Shown: one piece after another, positions 16,589 to 24,709 of the stretch
Position numbering within the stretch: position 1 is the stretch's first letter
How the letters are laid out: every line of letters starts with the position of its first letter
Source of the DNA: Bacillota bacterium
GTDB lineage: Bacteria; Bacillota; Clostridia; Oscillospirales; Acutalibacteraceae
Direction of reading: 5' to 3'
Assembly: GCA_023458755.1 (NCBI GenBank)
Contig: JAEWYE010000028.1
Location: 1-64,000 of the forward strand
DNA length: 64,000 bases
The notes under the pieces: generated by a model
What the model was told of the DNA's origin: nothing
What the model saw: only the letters and a program-made list of their open reading frames with translations
The model's database searches: none
Translations under genes and position numbers: made by a program

Positions 16589-17416
16589 GTGGATGTCAAT
16601 ATTAATAATTACGGCATAACTTCTTCAAACAAAACCGGAAGTTCCATTAATGCAAAGGCCGGCAGTACGAATTTAGATTCTTTCGATTTTCTAAAGCTGT
16701 TGGCAGCGCAGATGTCCAATCAGGATGTTTCCAATCCGACCGACAACACACAGTTTGTGTCACAGATGGCTCAATTTGCTTCCTTAACCGCCATGCAAAA
16801 CATGCAGACCTCCGCAGACAGGCAGTACGCGTCTTCTTTGGTGGGTAAAAAAGTCGTTTATACGACAGTATCCAGTACAGGCAAAACGACCTCCGGTTCG
16901 GGGATTGTAAACAGCGTGCTGTTCTCATCCAGCGGCAATACGGTTCAAATTGACGGCAAGACCTACAAGGTGTCCGATATCACACAGGTTCTCAACAATG
17001 TCGATACCGGCAAGTATTACTCCGAAGCGGGCGGCGCCACACTTTATTTCGGAGCGTCCGGAAAGCCGATTGCGGATTATCAGGTTAATATCCAATACAA
17101 AACCAGCGCGGACGACACCACCAAAACAGTCGGAATTGTTGCAGACACCAGCAAAAAACAGATCACCATAACGCTTGACGCAACAGGCGGCACGGATAAG
17201 CTCCCAACCGTGACGGATTTGGAAAAAATGCTGCAGGGTACATGGACATGGCAGCAAACAGTTGACGACAAGGTTACAGCTGCGAATGCACCGGACGGTT
17301 TTGATCCAAAGGTAATATTTGTGACCGAAGCGGGTTCCACGGATACCAAGAATCAAGTCGTTCACGAATCTTCTTCAAGTTCCCTGAAAGAGCTCGACCT
17401 TTCGTCATTCAGCTAA
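16589..17416 (+). CDS. flgD: Flagellar hook scaffold protein FlgD
   Basis: A 275-residue hook cap that guides FlgE assembly. The N-terminal signature LDSFDFLKLLAAQMSNQDVS and TQFVSQMAQFASLTAMQNM (about 30-75) is canonical. After SSLVGKKVVYTT and a short beta region, residues ~146-250 hold a module beginning GGATLYFGASGKPIADYQV that resembles the FlgE repeats of this window and is not part of a standard FlgD. The start is GTG at 16589 after AAGGAGGAAACG. Confidence 0.92.
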   Translation: MDVNINNYGITSSNKTGSSINAKAGSTNLDSFDFLKLLAAQMSNQDVSNPTDNTQFVSQMAQFASLTAMQNMQTSADRQYASSLVGKKVVYTTVSSTGKTTSGSGIVNSVLFSSSGNTVQIDGKTYKVSDITQVLNNVDTGKYYSEAGGATLYFGASGKPIADYQVNIQYKTSADDTTKTVGIVADTSKKQITITLDATGGTDKLPTVTDLEKMLQGTWTWQQTVDDKVTAANAPDGFDPKVIFVTEAGSTDTKNQVVHESSSSSLKELDLSSFS

Positions 17417-17444
17417 TAGAAAGGAATTTTCCTAAGGAGTAGTC

Positions 17445-17849
17445 ATGGAAGACATTCAATTCAAAAAAAATTATAATGCTTTTATAACCCCTACCTATAC
17501 GGTAAATCCCAGTCAAACAAACACGCAGACGCAGGGAGCTGATAAAAGCAACAGCGAATTTGGCCAGTTATTGCGCCAAACCATTCAGCAAAAACAGCAA
17601 CTGGTATTTTCCAAGCACGCACAGCAGCGTATTGATTCCCGCCAGATTCAAATTTCTCCGCAGCTTCTTTCCCAAATGAACAGCGCGGTTGAGCAGGCAA
17701 GCGGCAAAGGAATTAAAGATGCGCTTATGATCAGCGGACAGACCGCTTTCATTGTAAATGTGCCAAGCCGTACCGTTGTTACTACCATGAGCGGTCAGGA
17801 AATGACCAACAACATTTTTACAAATATTGACGGAGCCGTTATTTTATAG
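17445..17849 (+). CDS. Flagellar operon protein, TIGR02530 family
   Basis: A 134-residue protein whose C-terminal ~80 residues (FSKHAQQRIDSRQIQISPQL... GIKDALMISGQTAFIVNVPS, then NIFTNIDGAVIL) match the TIGR02530 flagellar operon family. This family sits between flgD and flgE in many Firmicutes. Its role is not established; location suggests hook assembly. The N-terminal 40 residues are Asn/Gln/Thr-rich and probably flexible. Confidence 0.88.
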   Translation: MEDIQFKKNYNAFITPTYTVNPSQTNTQTQGADKSNSEFGQLLRQTIQQKQQLVFSKHAQQRIDSRQIQISPQLLSQMNSAVEQASGKGIKDALMISGQTAFIVNVPSRTVVTTMSGQEMTNNIFTNIDGAVIL

Positions 17850-17934
17850 CTGGACCTCTTGAGGAAGCTAGTAAGCTTTGAATGACAGATAAGCTTAAGC
17901 GGTATCCGCAAAAGAAAGAGAGATTTTTTGCCTT

Positions 17935-19749
17935 ATGATGAGATCATTGTTTTCCGGCGTTGCCGGATTAAAAGCGCATCAGACTCAAATGGATGTTATC
18001 GGCAATAATATTTCAAACGTAAACACATATGGGTATAAAGCATCCCGTACAACATTCCGCGACGTATATTATCAAACCATTTCCCCCTCTGCAAACGCAA
18101 GCGGCACCATGGGCGGTAAAAACGCGAAGCAAATCGGTTACGGCTCGGCCGTCGGTTCCATCGACGTGCTGAATACCCGCTCCGGTTACGGTTCTACAGG
18201 CCGTTCCATGGATTGCTACATTGACGGTGAAGGATATTTTGTTGTGCGAGACGGCGCGGGCAACGAGCGTCTTACTCAAGTCGGTACCTTGGATTTTGAC
18301 AGTGACGGCAATTTGATAGACGGCGGCGGAAACTTCGTATGCGGCTACACGGTAAAGGGAACGACGGAAAAAGCTTCTGTCGGCGGCGCAACCATTGATT
18401 TCGGCGAAGCGAATCAAACGCTTTTAGACGGCTATACCATTGAAGTCAAGCTTGGCAGCACAGGCACTTCGCCAACCGTTGCCGCAAATTCCACGAGTAA
18501 ATCCATTACGGTAACACTTCCTTCGGATGCACCGACAACCGCAAACCTGCAATCGGCTTTGAGACAGCTATCGACTGCTTCAAACTGGACAGGCGCTATG
18601 CCTGCCGGTCTTGACGCTTCCAAAATCACCACAGTTTCCCAAAATGCCGTACTTCAGGATACCGCAATGGCATCCGTTGTGGATATTACACCAAATGCTG
18701 CCCGAAAATACGATACCAAAGTTAGTGTTGGCGGTGTAGATATTGATTTCGGTGCAAATAACAGCAACCTTTTGGACGGATATAATGTCAGCTTAAAAAC
18801 CGGCAGTCCTATTTCGATTGCTTGTGATTCCACGAACAAAGCCATTACAATTACGGTACCTTCCCCGGGCACAGCAGTAGATATAAATGCAGCTTTAGCC
18901 GGGCTTACTACTGCTACTAATTGGGGGAGTACTCCTATGCCTGCACTTGTAGCCGGGGCAAATGCTAATGCTGCGGGTGCGATTACACTGGATGTTTCCG
19001 CCAAAGCTGCCGCAGCCAGAACTGATACTCCGGTACTTGCCACCAGAGCCACCGTTGGCGGCGCGGTTGTGGATTTTGGCACTAAAAACAGTAACCTGTT
19101 AAACGGATATTCCGTTCAGGTTACCTATGGTGCTTCCGGTTCTACACCAAAACTGGCCGCCAATTCCAATAATAAAACCATTACGATTACCCTTCCGTCC
19201 GATGCCCCGACAGCCGAAAATTTACAAACTGCCTTAAACGGGATCGCAACTCCCGGGAACTGGACGGGTACAATGCCATCTACCTTGGACCCCACCGGGG
19301 TTGTAGGTGCAGGCAAAGTCGAAGCTACTTCCGGCAAGGCGGCAGAAACGGCTATCTTCGATTACTCAGCTCCTACCAAAATCACCAACAAGTTAAAGCT
19401 TACCAGTATCGGCATTGGTCCGGACGGTTCCATTACCGGCGAAGACGAGAGCGGCAAGATTGTAACAATCGGTCAGCTTGCTATCGCGGATGTACCGAAC
19501 CCATCCGCGTTGACCGAAGACGGCAATTCCTACTTCAAGGTGGTAAACAATACCGGTGAAATTACCTATCACGCACCTGGTACCGGGAATGTCGGTGCTT
19601 TGCAAACCGGCGGTTTGGAAATGTCCAACGTTGACCTTGCCACCGAATTTTCGAATATGATCATCGCGCAGAGAGGTTTCCAGGCGAACTCAAAGATTAT
19701 TACGGTTGCTGATAGTATGCTGGAAGAACTCGTAAATCTTAAACGTTAA
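17935..19749 (+). CDS. flgE: Flagellar hook protein FlgE, with three internal repeats
   Basis: A 604-residue hook subunit. The N-terminal rod/hook signature (MMRSLFSGVAGLKAHQTQMD, then VIGNNISNVNTYGYK) and the C-terminal D0 segment (GLEMSNVDLATEFSNMIIAQ, then RGFQANSKIITVADSML) are intact. FlgE is usually about 400 residues or somewhat more. Here residues ~149-232, 265-347 and 374-457 are three related units starting VGGxxxDFGxxNxxLLxGY, which should form extra outer-surface domains. The ribosome site is weak (AGAGAG about 16 bases upstream). It follows the TIGR02530 gene and precedes flbD. Confidence 0.95.
   Translation: MMRSLFSGVAGLKAHQTQMDVIGNNISNVNTYGYKASRTTFRDVYYQTISPSANASGTMGGKNAKQIGYGSAVGSIDVLNTRSGYGSTGRSMDCYIDGEGYFVVRDGAGNERLTQVGTLDFDSDGNLIDGGGNFVCGYTVKGTTEKASVGGATIDFGEANQTLLDGYTIEVKLGSTGTSPTVAANSTSKSITVTLPSDAPTTANLQSALRQLSTASNWTGAMPAGLDASKITTVSQNAVLQDTAMASVVDITPNAARKYDTKVSVGGVDIDFGANNSNLLDGYNVSLKTGSPISIACDSTNKAITITVPSPGTAVDINAALAGLTTATNWGSTPMPALVAGANANAAGAITLDVSAKAAAARTDTPVLATRATVGGAVVDFGTKNSNLLNGYSVQVTYGASGSTPKLAANSNNKTITITLPSDAPTAENLQTALNGIATPGNWTGTMPSTLDPTGVVGAGKVEATSGKAAETAIFDYSAPTKITNKLKLTSIGIGPDGSITGEDESGKIVTIGQLAIADVPNPSALTEDGNSYFKVVNNTGEITYHAPGTGNVGALQTGGLEMSNVDLATEFSNMIIAQRGFQANSKIITVADSMLEELVNLKR
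18379..19305 (+). repeat. Three tandem ~84-residue modules within flgE
   Basis: Units begin at 18379, 18727 and 19054 (residues 149, 265, 374). Shared features are VGG..-DFG..N..LL-GY at the start, then a strand pattern, then a K-(A/S/T)ITITLPS-like strand and a T..NLQ-AL--L helix, then NW. Units 1 and 3 are closest (both have LPSDAPT and NWTG-MP). DNA copies have diverged, so this is an old duplication. Confidence 0.9.
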
Positions 19750-19833
19750 TAGTTTTATGTATAGTTGTTGCCCTTGATTTGCGAAAGGCGGCGTCAAGGG
19801 CATACAACTTTATTAAAGTGAGGGGGCTTTTCC

Positions 19834-20052
19834 ATGATTGAACTGACACTGTTAAATGGTACGTCCTTTATATTAAACTGCAATCTGATTGAAACGGTCG
19901 AAAATATTCCCGAGACGAAGGTTTCGCTCACAAACGGAAAATATTTTTTGGTTTCAGAGGGAAAAGAAGACATTATTGAAAAAGTAATCGCATATAATCG
20001 AAAAGTGTTTGGAAAAGTCAGCGGCAGCAAGCCGCAAAAAGGAACAGATTAA
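19834..20052 (+). CDS. flbD: FlbD/SwrD family flagellar protein
   Basis: A 72-residue protein starting MIELTLLNGTSFILNCNLIE and TVENIPETKVSLTNGKYFLV, the FlbD/SwrD pattern. In B. subtilis SwrD promotes flagellar power through the stators. It follows flgE, as in other Firmicutes. AGTGAGGGGG precedes the ATG. Normally fliL and sometimes motA/motB lie just after it; here none do. Confidence 0.92.
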   Translation: MIELTLLNGTSFILNCNLIETVENIPETKVSLTNGKYFLVSEGKEDIIEKVIAYNRKVFGKVSGSKPQKGTD

Positions 20053-20078
20053 CCGCGAAAATCTGTTTTTGAGAATGA

Positions 20079-20121
20079 GTAAGCATGAAGGCTGTGTGTA
20101 CTTACTAAATTTCATGCTTAC
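20079..20121 (+). other. 11-bp perfect inverted repeat after flbD
   Basis: GTAAGCATGAA (20079-20089) is perfectly repeated inverted at 20111-20121, with a 21-base loop. It is followed by GGTTCTTTTAAC, a poor U-run, so it may be a weak terminator or a processing site. The 260-base flbD-fliM gap around it has no supported gene. Confidence 0.5.
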
Positions 20122-20253
20122 AGGTTCTTTTAACAGGAAAAAAATTAGTATAGCATTGTGCAAAAACATGAAAATAATTTCAAAAGGATTAAAAAGCGAC
20201 AAAAGCAACATAATCCTTATTGAGAATGTTAATATATACTTTATCAGATTCGG

Positions 20254-20282
20254 TATTGTATATTGGAAAATTGCGATATAAT
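20254..20282 (+). promoter_or_regulatory. Possible internal sigma-A promoter before fliM
   Basis: A perfect TATAAT lies at 20277-20282, with TATTGT 17 bases upstream as a weak -35. It is about 30 bases before the fliM start and after the inverted repeat at 20079-20121. The -35 is poor, so this is only a candidate. Confidence 0.35.
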
Positions 20283-20312
20283 ATCCGAATTGTAAGAAGA
20301 ATGGTGGTTTGC

Positions 20313-21311
20313 ATGGCTGAAGTATTGTCGCAGGCGCAAATAGACGCTTTGCTTGGAAGTTTGCAAAGCGGAAATGTCGATATAAAAGAAATGGAAGAAC
20401 AGTCTTCCACCAAAAAGATAAAAGAATACGATTTTGCATCGCCGAAAAAGTTTACCAGAGAGCAGTTAAAGCTGCTGGATAACATCTTTGATAATTTTTC
20501 CAGACTTTGTGCCTTGCATTTATCCAGCATTCTTCGAATGAATTGCCAAATGGAAGTTATTCAGGTGGAAGAAGAGGAATACCGTGAATTTAATAATGCC
20601 CTCAATGATTCTGTTTTGGTCGGCATTATCGGTATGCATAATGAGGAGCATAAAATAGACGATAAGCAAATTATGCTGGAAATGTCCCGCCCGATTTCTT
20701 TCTGTATCATGGACAGGCTGCTCGGCGGCAATGGTTCCGGATACGCGGTTGAACGGGATTACACCGATATAGAAATTTCAATTTTGGATTATCTGCTGAA
20801 ACAAATCACTTCCGAATTAAACAATGCATGGACGAACTACATAGAAATCAAGCATTCGCTGGATATGTTGGAAACCAATTCCCGGTTGATTCAGTTTATT
20901 CAGCCTGACGAATCTGTTGCGATTATTACGCTGGAAATAACACTGAAAGACTTAAAAGGTAATATTAATATTTGTCTTCCAGCTATTGCGCTTGAAGAAA
21001 TATTTAAAATATTCAATTCAAAATACGCGAAGCAAACCAAAAAAGGTGATCCCGAACAGGAAAAACTCCGTAAAGAGCAGATCATGGAAACCCTGAAGGA
21101 TTCACCGCTAAAGGTTTCTGCTATATTAGGTAAGTCTCAAATTACCCTGAAAGAACTTTTGGAACTGCAGGCCGGAGATATTATTCCTCTTAACACTCCG
21201 GTTTCAGAAGACTCCATTGTTGTGAATGTGGAAAACCTGCATTGGTTTACCGGATCAATGGGAACCAAAAAGAAAAAATATGCAATTAAAATCGGGCAAG
21301 TACTGAAATAA
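20313..21311 (+). CDS. fliM: Flagellar motor switch protein FliM
   Basis: A 332-residue C-ring protein. The extreme N-terminus MAEVLSQAQIDALLGSLQSG is the CheY-P binding region. The CheC-like middle domain (about 45-230) lacks phosphatase motifs, and a C-terminal SpoA domain ends with a FliN-like sequence (LKELLELQAGDIIPLNTPVS). The ATG at 20313 after GGTGG is preferred to in-frame upstream starts because it gives the canonical CheY-binding N-terminus. Confidence 0.95.
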   Translation: MAEVLSQAQIDALLGSLQSGNVDIKEMEEQSSTKKIKEYDFASPKKFTREQLKLLDNIFDNFSRLCALHLSSILRMNCQMEVIQVEEEEYREFNNALNDSVLVGIIGMHNEEHKIDDKQIMLEMSRPISFCIMDRLLGGNGSGYAVERDYTDIEISILDYLLKQITSELNNAWTNYIEIKHSLDMLETNSRLIQFIQPDESVAIITLEITLKDLKGNINICLPAIALEEIFKIFNSKYAKQTKKGDPEQEKLRKEQIMETLKDSPLKVSAILGKSQITLKELLELQAGDIIPLNTPVSEDSIVVNVENLHWFTGSMGTKKKKYAIKIGQVLK

Positions 21312-21332
21312 AAAATTTAGAAGGTGATTTCT

Positions 21333-22517
21333 TTGGAGTCTAATAATGAACAAGCATTTTCCAGCATGGAAATTGACGCTATTGGGGAAATAATGAATAT
21401 CAGTCTGGGTTCTTCCGCAACGTCTGTTTCCGAACTGTTGGAACAGCCGGTCAATATCACTACTCCCAGAGTTAAAGTCATGCGGGAGAAAGAGTTCGAT
21501 TTTGAATCTTATGACCCTGCGGTCGGTGTGGAAATCAATTATGTAAGCGGCTTAAGCGGAAAAAACATCATGATTTTAAAAGAATCGGATGTTAAGGTAA
21601 TAGTAGGATGCCTGCTTCAGACGGATTATTCTGACCATGAATTTGTCATGGATGAAATGAGTGTCGGCGCTATCTGTGAGGTTATGAACCAGATGATGGG
21701 AGCCTCCTCTACCGCACTTTCCCAGTTTCTAAACCGGTCCATTAATATTTCGCCTCCGAATTCTTTTACCATTGACAACGCCGATTTATTCAAGAAAAAG
21801 TATTTTGATTCCGATGAAACCATTGTTGCCGTATACTTTAATTTGTTAATCGGTGATTTGGTCAACAGTGAGTTCATCAGCGTGATGAGTGTTGAACTGG
21901 CCAAAGAAATGATTTCTTCGTTTGGTTTAAGCGCCGAACCGGAAGAAACTCCTGTTCCGGAACTTGCACCGACACCTGAACCGCCCACAGTTCCGGCCCC
22001 AACACCCGCTCCTGCTCAAACTCCCGCACCGATACCGCCCATGCCGCAGCAAGCTTATATGCCACCTCAGCCAGCGCCTCAGCCGCCAACCTATATCCCT
22101 CCGCAGCAGGCTCCGGCATACTATGCTCCTCAGCCGACGGGAATGCCTTATAATCAGCCGCCCATGTCCAGAGGTGTTCAACCAACTATGGGTTACAATG
22201 TTTCACAAGCAAATTATCAAAGCTTTGATGAAGAAGATGCTCAGTTGACCAATGGGCAGAACAGCAATCTCAATATGATTTTGTCCGTCCCCCTGCAAAT
22301 TACGGTGGAAATCGGACGTACAAGCAGAAAAATTAAAGAAATTTTGGACTTTTCTCCCGGATCCATCGTTGAGTTAAGCAAACAGGCAGGTTCTCAAGTA
22401 GATGTATTCGTAAACGGTCAGGCTATTGCAAAAGGTGATATCGTTGTGGTAGACGACTACTATGCAGTAAGAATCACAGAAGTTTCCAGTAGCAGTGAAA
22501 TAATGAAATTGCTATAA
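21333..22517 (+). CDS. fliY: Flagellar motor switch phosphatase FliY (FliN/CheC-like)
   Basis: About 394 residues. Two CheC-like halves: the first has the phosphatase motif D-xxx-E-xx-N in DAIGEIMN; the second has GAICEVMN, where the leading Asp/Ser is Gly. A Pro-rich linker of about 85 residues (roughly 205-290) joins a C-terminal FliN/SpoA domain (LSVPLQITVEIGRTSRKIKE...). In B. subtilis FliY dephosphorylates CheY-P at the switch. TTG at 21333 is preferred because AGGTG lies six bases upstream; GTG at 21324 overlaps it. Confidence 0.95.
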   Translation: MESNNEQAFSSMEIDAIGEIMNISLGSSATSVSELLEQPVNITTPRVKVMREKEFDFESYDPAVGVEINYVSGLSGKNIMILKESDVKVIVGCLLQTDYSDHEFVMDEMSVGAICEVMNQMMGASSTALSQFLNRSINISPPNSFTIDNADLFKKKYFDSDETIVAVYFNLLIGDLVNSEFISVMSVELAKEMISSFGLSAEPEETPVPELAPTPEPPTVPAPTPAPAQTPAPIPPMPQQAYMPPQPAPQPPTYIPPQQAPAYYAPQPTGMPYNQPPMSRGVQPTMGYNVSQANYQSFDEEDAQLTNGQNSNLNMILSVPLQITVEIGRTSRKIKEILDFSPGSIVELSKQAGSQVDVFVNGQAIAKGDIVVVDDYYAVRITEVSSSSEIMKLL

Positions 22518-22563
22518 TTAATTTAATTAATAGCACCGTTTGGTGCGATTAGGAGGAATTACA

Positions 22564-22926
22564 ATGGGTAAAAAAATTATGTTAGTTGACGATGCAGCTT
22601 TTATGAGAATGATGATTAAAGACACGCTTCAGAAAAATGGGTTCACCGATATTCTCGAAGCAGCAAACGGTCAAATTGCCGTCGCAACGTATCAATCCGA
22701 TCATCCCGATTTGGTTATCATGGATATCACCATGCCGGTCATGGATGGACTCCAAGCTTTAAAAGAAATCAAAGCATTTGACAGCAGCGCAACCGTTGTT
22801 ATGTGTTCCGCTATGGGTCAGGAGACAATGGTGGTTGATGCATTGAAACAGGGCGCGAAAGATTTTATCGTGAAGCCGTTTAAGCCGGACAGAATTATGA
22901 AAACCGTCAACAGTATTTTAGGCTGA
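22564..22926 (+). CDS. cheY: Chemotaxis response regulator CheY
   Basis: A single-domain 120-residue receiver. Acidic pocket D9/D10, phosphoacceptor D54 (LVIMDITMPVMDG), S82 in the Thr/Ser position and K104 (VKPFKPD) are all present. CheY-P binds FliM and is dephosphorylated by FliY and CheC. It lies between fliY and fliO as in B. subtilis. TAGGAGGAATTACA precedes the ATG; the 8-residue in-frame extension is rejected. Confidence 0.96.
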   Translation: MGKKIMLVDDAAFMRMMIKDTLQKNGFTDILEAANGQIAVATYQSDHPDLVIMDITMPVMDGLQALKEIKAFDSSATVVMCSAMGQETMVVDALKQGAKDFIVKPFKPDRIMKTVNSILG

Positions 22927-23064
22927 TTCTGCTGTGTTTCAGCCTTGCCTAGAAATAATAAACATGCTTTGCGCAGCCTTTCCATAATTTGTTGTTTTTT
23001 CTAGCTAGGTCTAAGGCTTAAAAATTTTAATGGCGGGAAACTTTTAATCAGGGGAGGCACCGTA

Positions 23065-23520
23065 TTGAACGCAGGGGATTATCTTTATTTTTTCTTTTCT
23101 GTTGTAGCAATCGCTGCGATTTTGTACGGCTGTTACAAGCTCAGTAAGTACATGACAAAGCGGGTAAATACAAGCTCCAATACCAATAACATTCGAATTA
23201 TTGAGCGGGTTGCATTTGCTCAGGACAAAGGCTTGCTGCTGATTGAGGTTTGCCGCAAATACTATTTGGTCGGGTTTTCCAACAACAGTATTGAAATTTT
23301 AAAAGAACTGGACGAGGCCGATCTGCATTTTGAAAAAGCCACGAACAAAAATTTTCTTGAAACTCTAAACGCAGCGTTCAAAAACAGAGCGGACTCGGAT
23401 ACGAGTGTTTCGCCTGAGGACAGGCCGAATTTTTTTGAGGCGTTTCGTTCGGCGTTTCAAAGCAGAACGGACTCGAAAGACGACGCAAAGGCAGGTGATG
23501 ACAGTGATAAGACTGAGTGA
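23065..23520 (+). CDS. fliO: Flagellar biosynthetic protein FliO
   Basis: A 151-residue protein with one N-terminal membrane helix (about 7-27, YFFFSVVAIAAILYGCYKL), then a short cytoplasmic domain (NNIRIIERVAFAQDKGLLLI, EVCRKYYLVGFS) typical of FliO/FliZ. FliO assists assembly of the FliP ring. The C-terminal 50 residues are charged and contain two similar stretches ending FEAFRSAFQSR / LNAAFKNRADSD. TTG start after GGGGAGG; the end overlaps fliP by 17 bases. Confidence 0.9.
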   Translation: MNAGDYLYFFFSVVAIAAILYGCYKLSKYMTKRVNTSSNTNNIRIIERVAFAQDKGLLLIEVCRKYYLVGFSNNSIEILKELDEADLHFEKATNKNFLETLNAAFKNRADSDTSVSPEDRPNFFEAFRSAFQSRTDSKDDAKAGDDSDKTE

Positions 23521-24352
23521 AAAGTCAAAATTTGCACAGATTCCGGAATGGGCGCTTACTCCGATTGCGGCGAAAGCTCCGGCTGCAAAGAAGATACCCA
23601 AAGAACAAAAGCGCAAAATCCTTCGCAGTCTTCTGATTTGTGTAATTATCTGCTTAACTTGTATCCTGTTTTTGCCCATGCAGGTATCCGCGGCAAACAG
23701 TGTGAATGTGGACGTAAACGGTAAGGGCGTCGATACTCTTGAAATATTAGAGATGCTCACCATGCTGGCCTTGGTGCCGTCCATCCTGATTATGACCACT
23801 TGCTTTACAAGAATTATTATTGTCCTGTCATTTTTGCGCAATGCTTTGGGGTTACAGCAAACGCCGCCGAATCAGGTTCTGATCGGAATCGCTTTGTTTT
23901 TGTCGCTTTTCATCATGCAGCCTGTTATTTCCGAAATCAATACGACCGCCTATCAGCCATATAAAGCGGAAAAGATTACACAGGAACAGTTTATTCAAAA
24001 GGCATCGGTTCCATTAGAAAAGTTCATGCTGAAAAACACCAAAAAAGACGACCTGAATACCTTCATTAACCTTGCAAAAATAAAGAATGTCAAATCACAG
24101 GAGGATCTTCCAATCACTGTGGTTATCCCCGCGTTTATGACGAGTGAGTTGAAACGTGCCTTCATGATTGGCTTTTTAATATTCATTCCGTTCTTAATCA
24201 TTGATATGATTGTTTCCAGCACGCTTTTGTCTATGGGTATGATGATGCTGCCTCCCGCAATGATTTCATTACCGTTTAAGCTGCTGTTGTTTGTTTTGGT
24301 AGATGGATGGGGACTGCTGTTTAAAACACTGGCGGCCAGTTTTAATTTGTAG
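23504..24352 (+). CDS. fliP: Flagellar export gate protein FliP
   Basis: About 282 residues. A signal-like hydrophobic segment (LRSLLICVIICLTCILFLPMQ) precedes the mature FliP core: LTMLALVPSILIMTTCFTRI, NALGLQQTPPNQVLIGIALF, TSELKRAFMIGFLIFIPFLI and MMMLPPAMISLPFKLLLFVL. FliP pentamers with FliQ and FliR form the export gate. GTG at 23504 has AGGTG six bases upstream; ATG at 23498 overlaps it. The ~45 residues before the signal segment are unusual. Confidence 0.94.
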   Translation: MIRLSEKSKFAQIPEWALTPIAAKAPAAKKIPKEQKRKILRSLLICVIICLTCILFLPMQVSAANSVNVDVNGKGVDTLEILEMLTMLALVPSILIMTTCFTRIIIVLSFLRNALGLQQTPPNQVLIGIALFLSLFIMQPVISEINTTAYQPYKAEKITQEQFIQKASVPLEKFMLKNTKKDDLNTFINLAKIKNVKSQEDLPITVVIPAFMTSELKRAFMIGFLIFIPFLIIDMIVSSTLLSMGMMMLPPAMISLPFKLLLFVLVDGWGLLFKTLAASFNL

Positions 24353-24403
24353 GCTTTGGCCACTGCGCTTTAAGGAAAACTGGAGAAAGGGACCATAAAA
24401 CCT

Positions 24404-24670
24404 ATGACAATATCACAAATAACAGATGTCATGCAGGCCGCAATGGTCGTAGCGTTAAAGTTATCGGCTCCTATCCTTGTGGTCAGTATTCTGATTGGTC
24501 TTGTAATATCCATTATTCAGGCAGCAACGCAAATACATGAACAAACGCTTACTTTTGTGCCGAAATTGGCGGCGACGGCAGTGGTTTTGATTCTTTTGGG
24601 ACCGTGGATGATGCAAACCATGAATGACTTTGTTAAATACATATTTGAACTGATTGTCCGTTTGAATTGA
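24404..24670 (+). CDS. fliQ: Flagellar export gate protein FliQ
   Basis: An 88-residue protein with two membrane helices (VVALKLSAPILVVSILIGLV and LAATAVVLILLGPWMMQTM) joined by the conserved SIIQAATQIHEQTLTFVPK. It belongs to the FliPQR gate complex. It follows fliP and precedes fliR in the standard order. Confidence 0.96.
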   Translation: MTISQITDVMQAAMVVALKLSAPILVVSILIGLVISIIQAATQIHEQTLTFVPKLAATAVVLILLGPWMMQTMNDFVKYIFELIVRLN

Positions 24671-24709
24671 GCATACGCTTCCAGCCGGCAGAGAAAGGAA
24701 GGGCATAAT

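Noticed and set aside
20009..20281. 90-codon plus-strand frame between flbD and fliM
   Set aside because: It starts inside flbD, crosses the inverted repeat, and has no ribosome site or recognisable motif.
23405..23503. N-terminal extension of FliP to 23405
   Set aside because: It is out of frame with and fully overlaps fliO; the AGGTG site supports GTG 23504.
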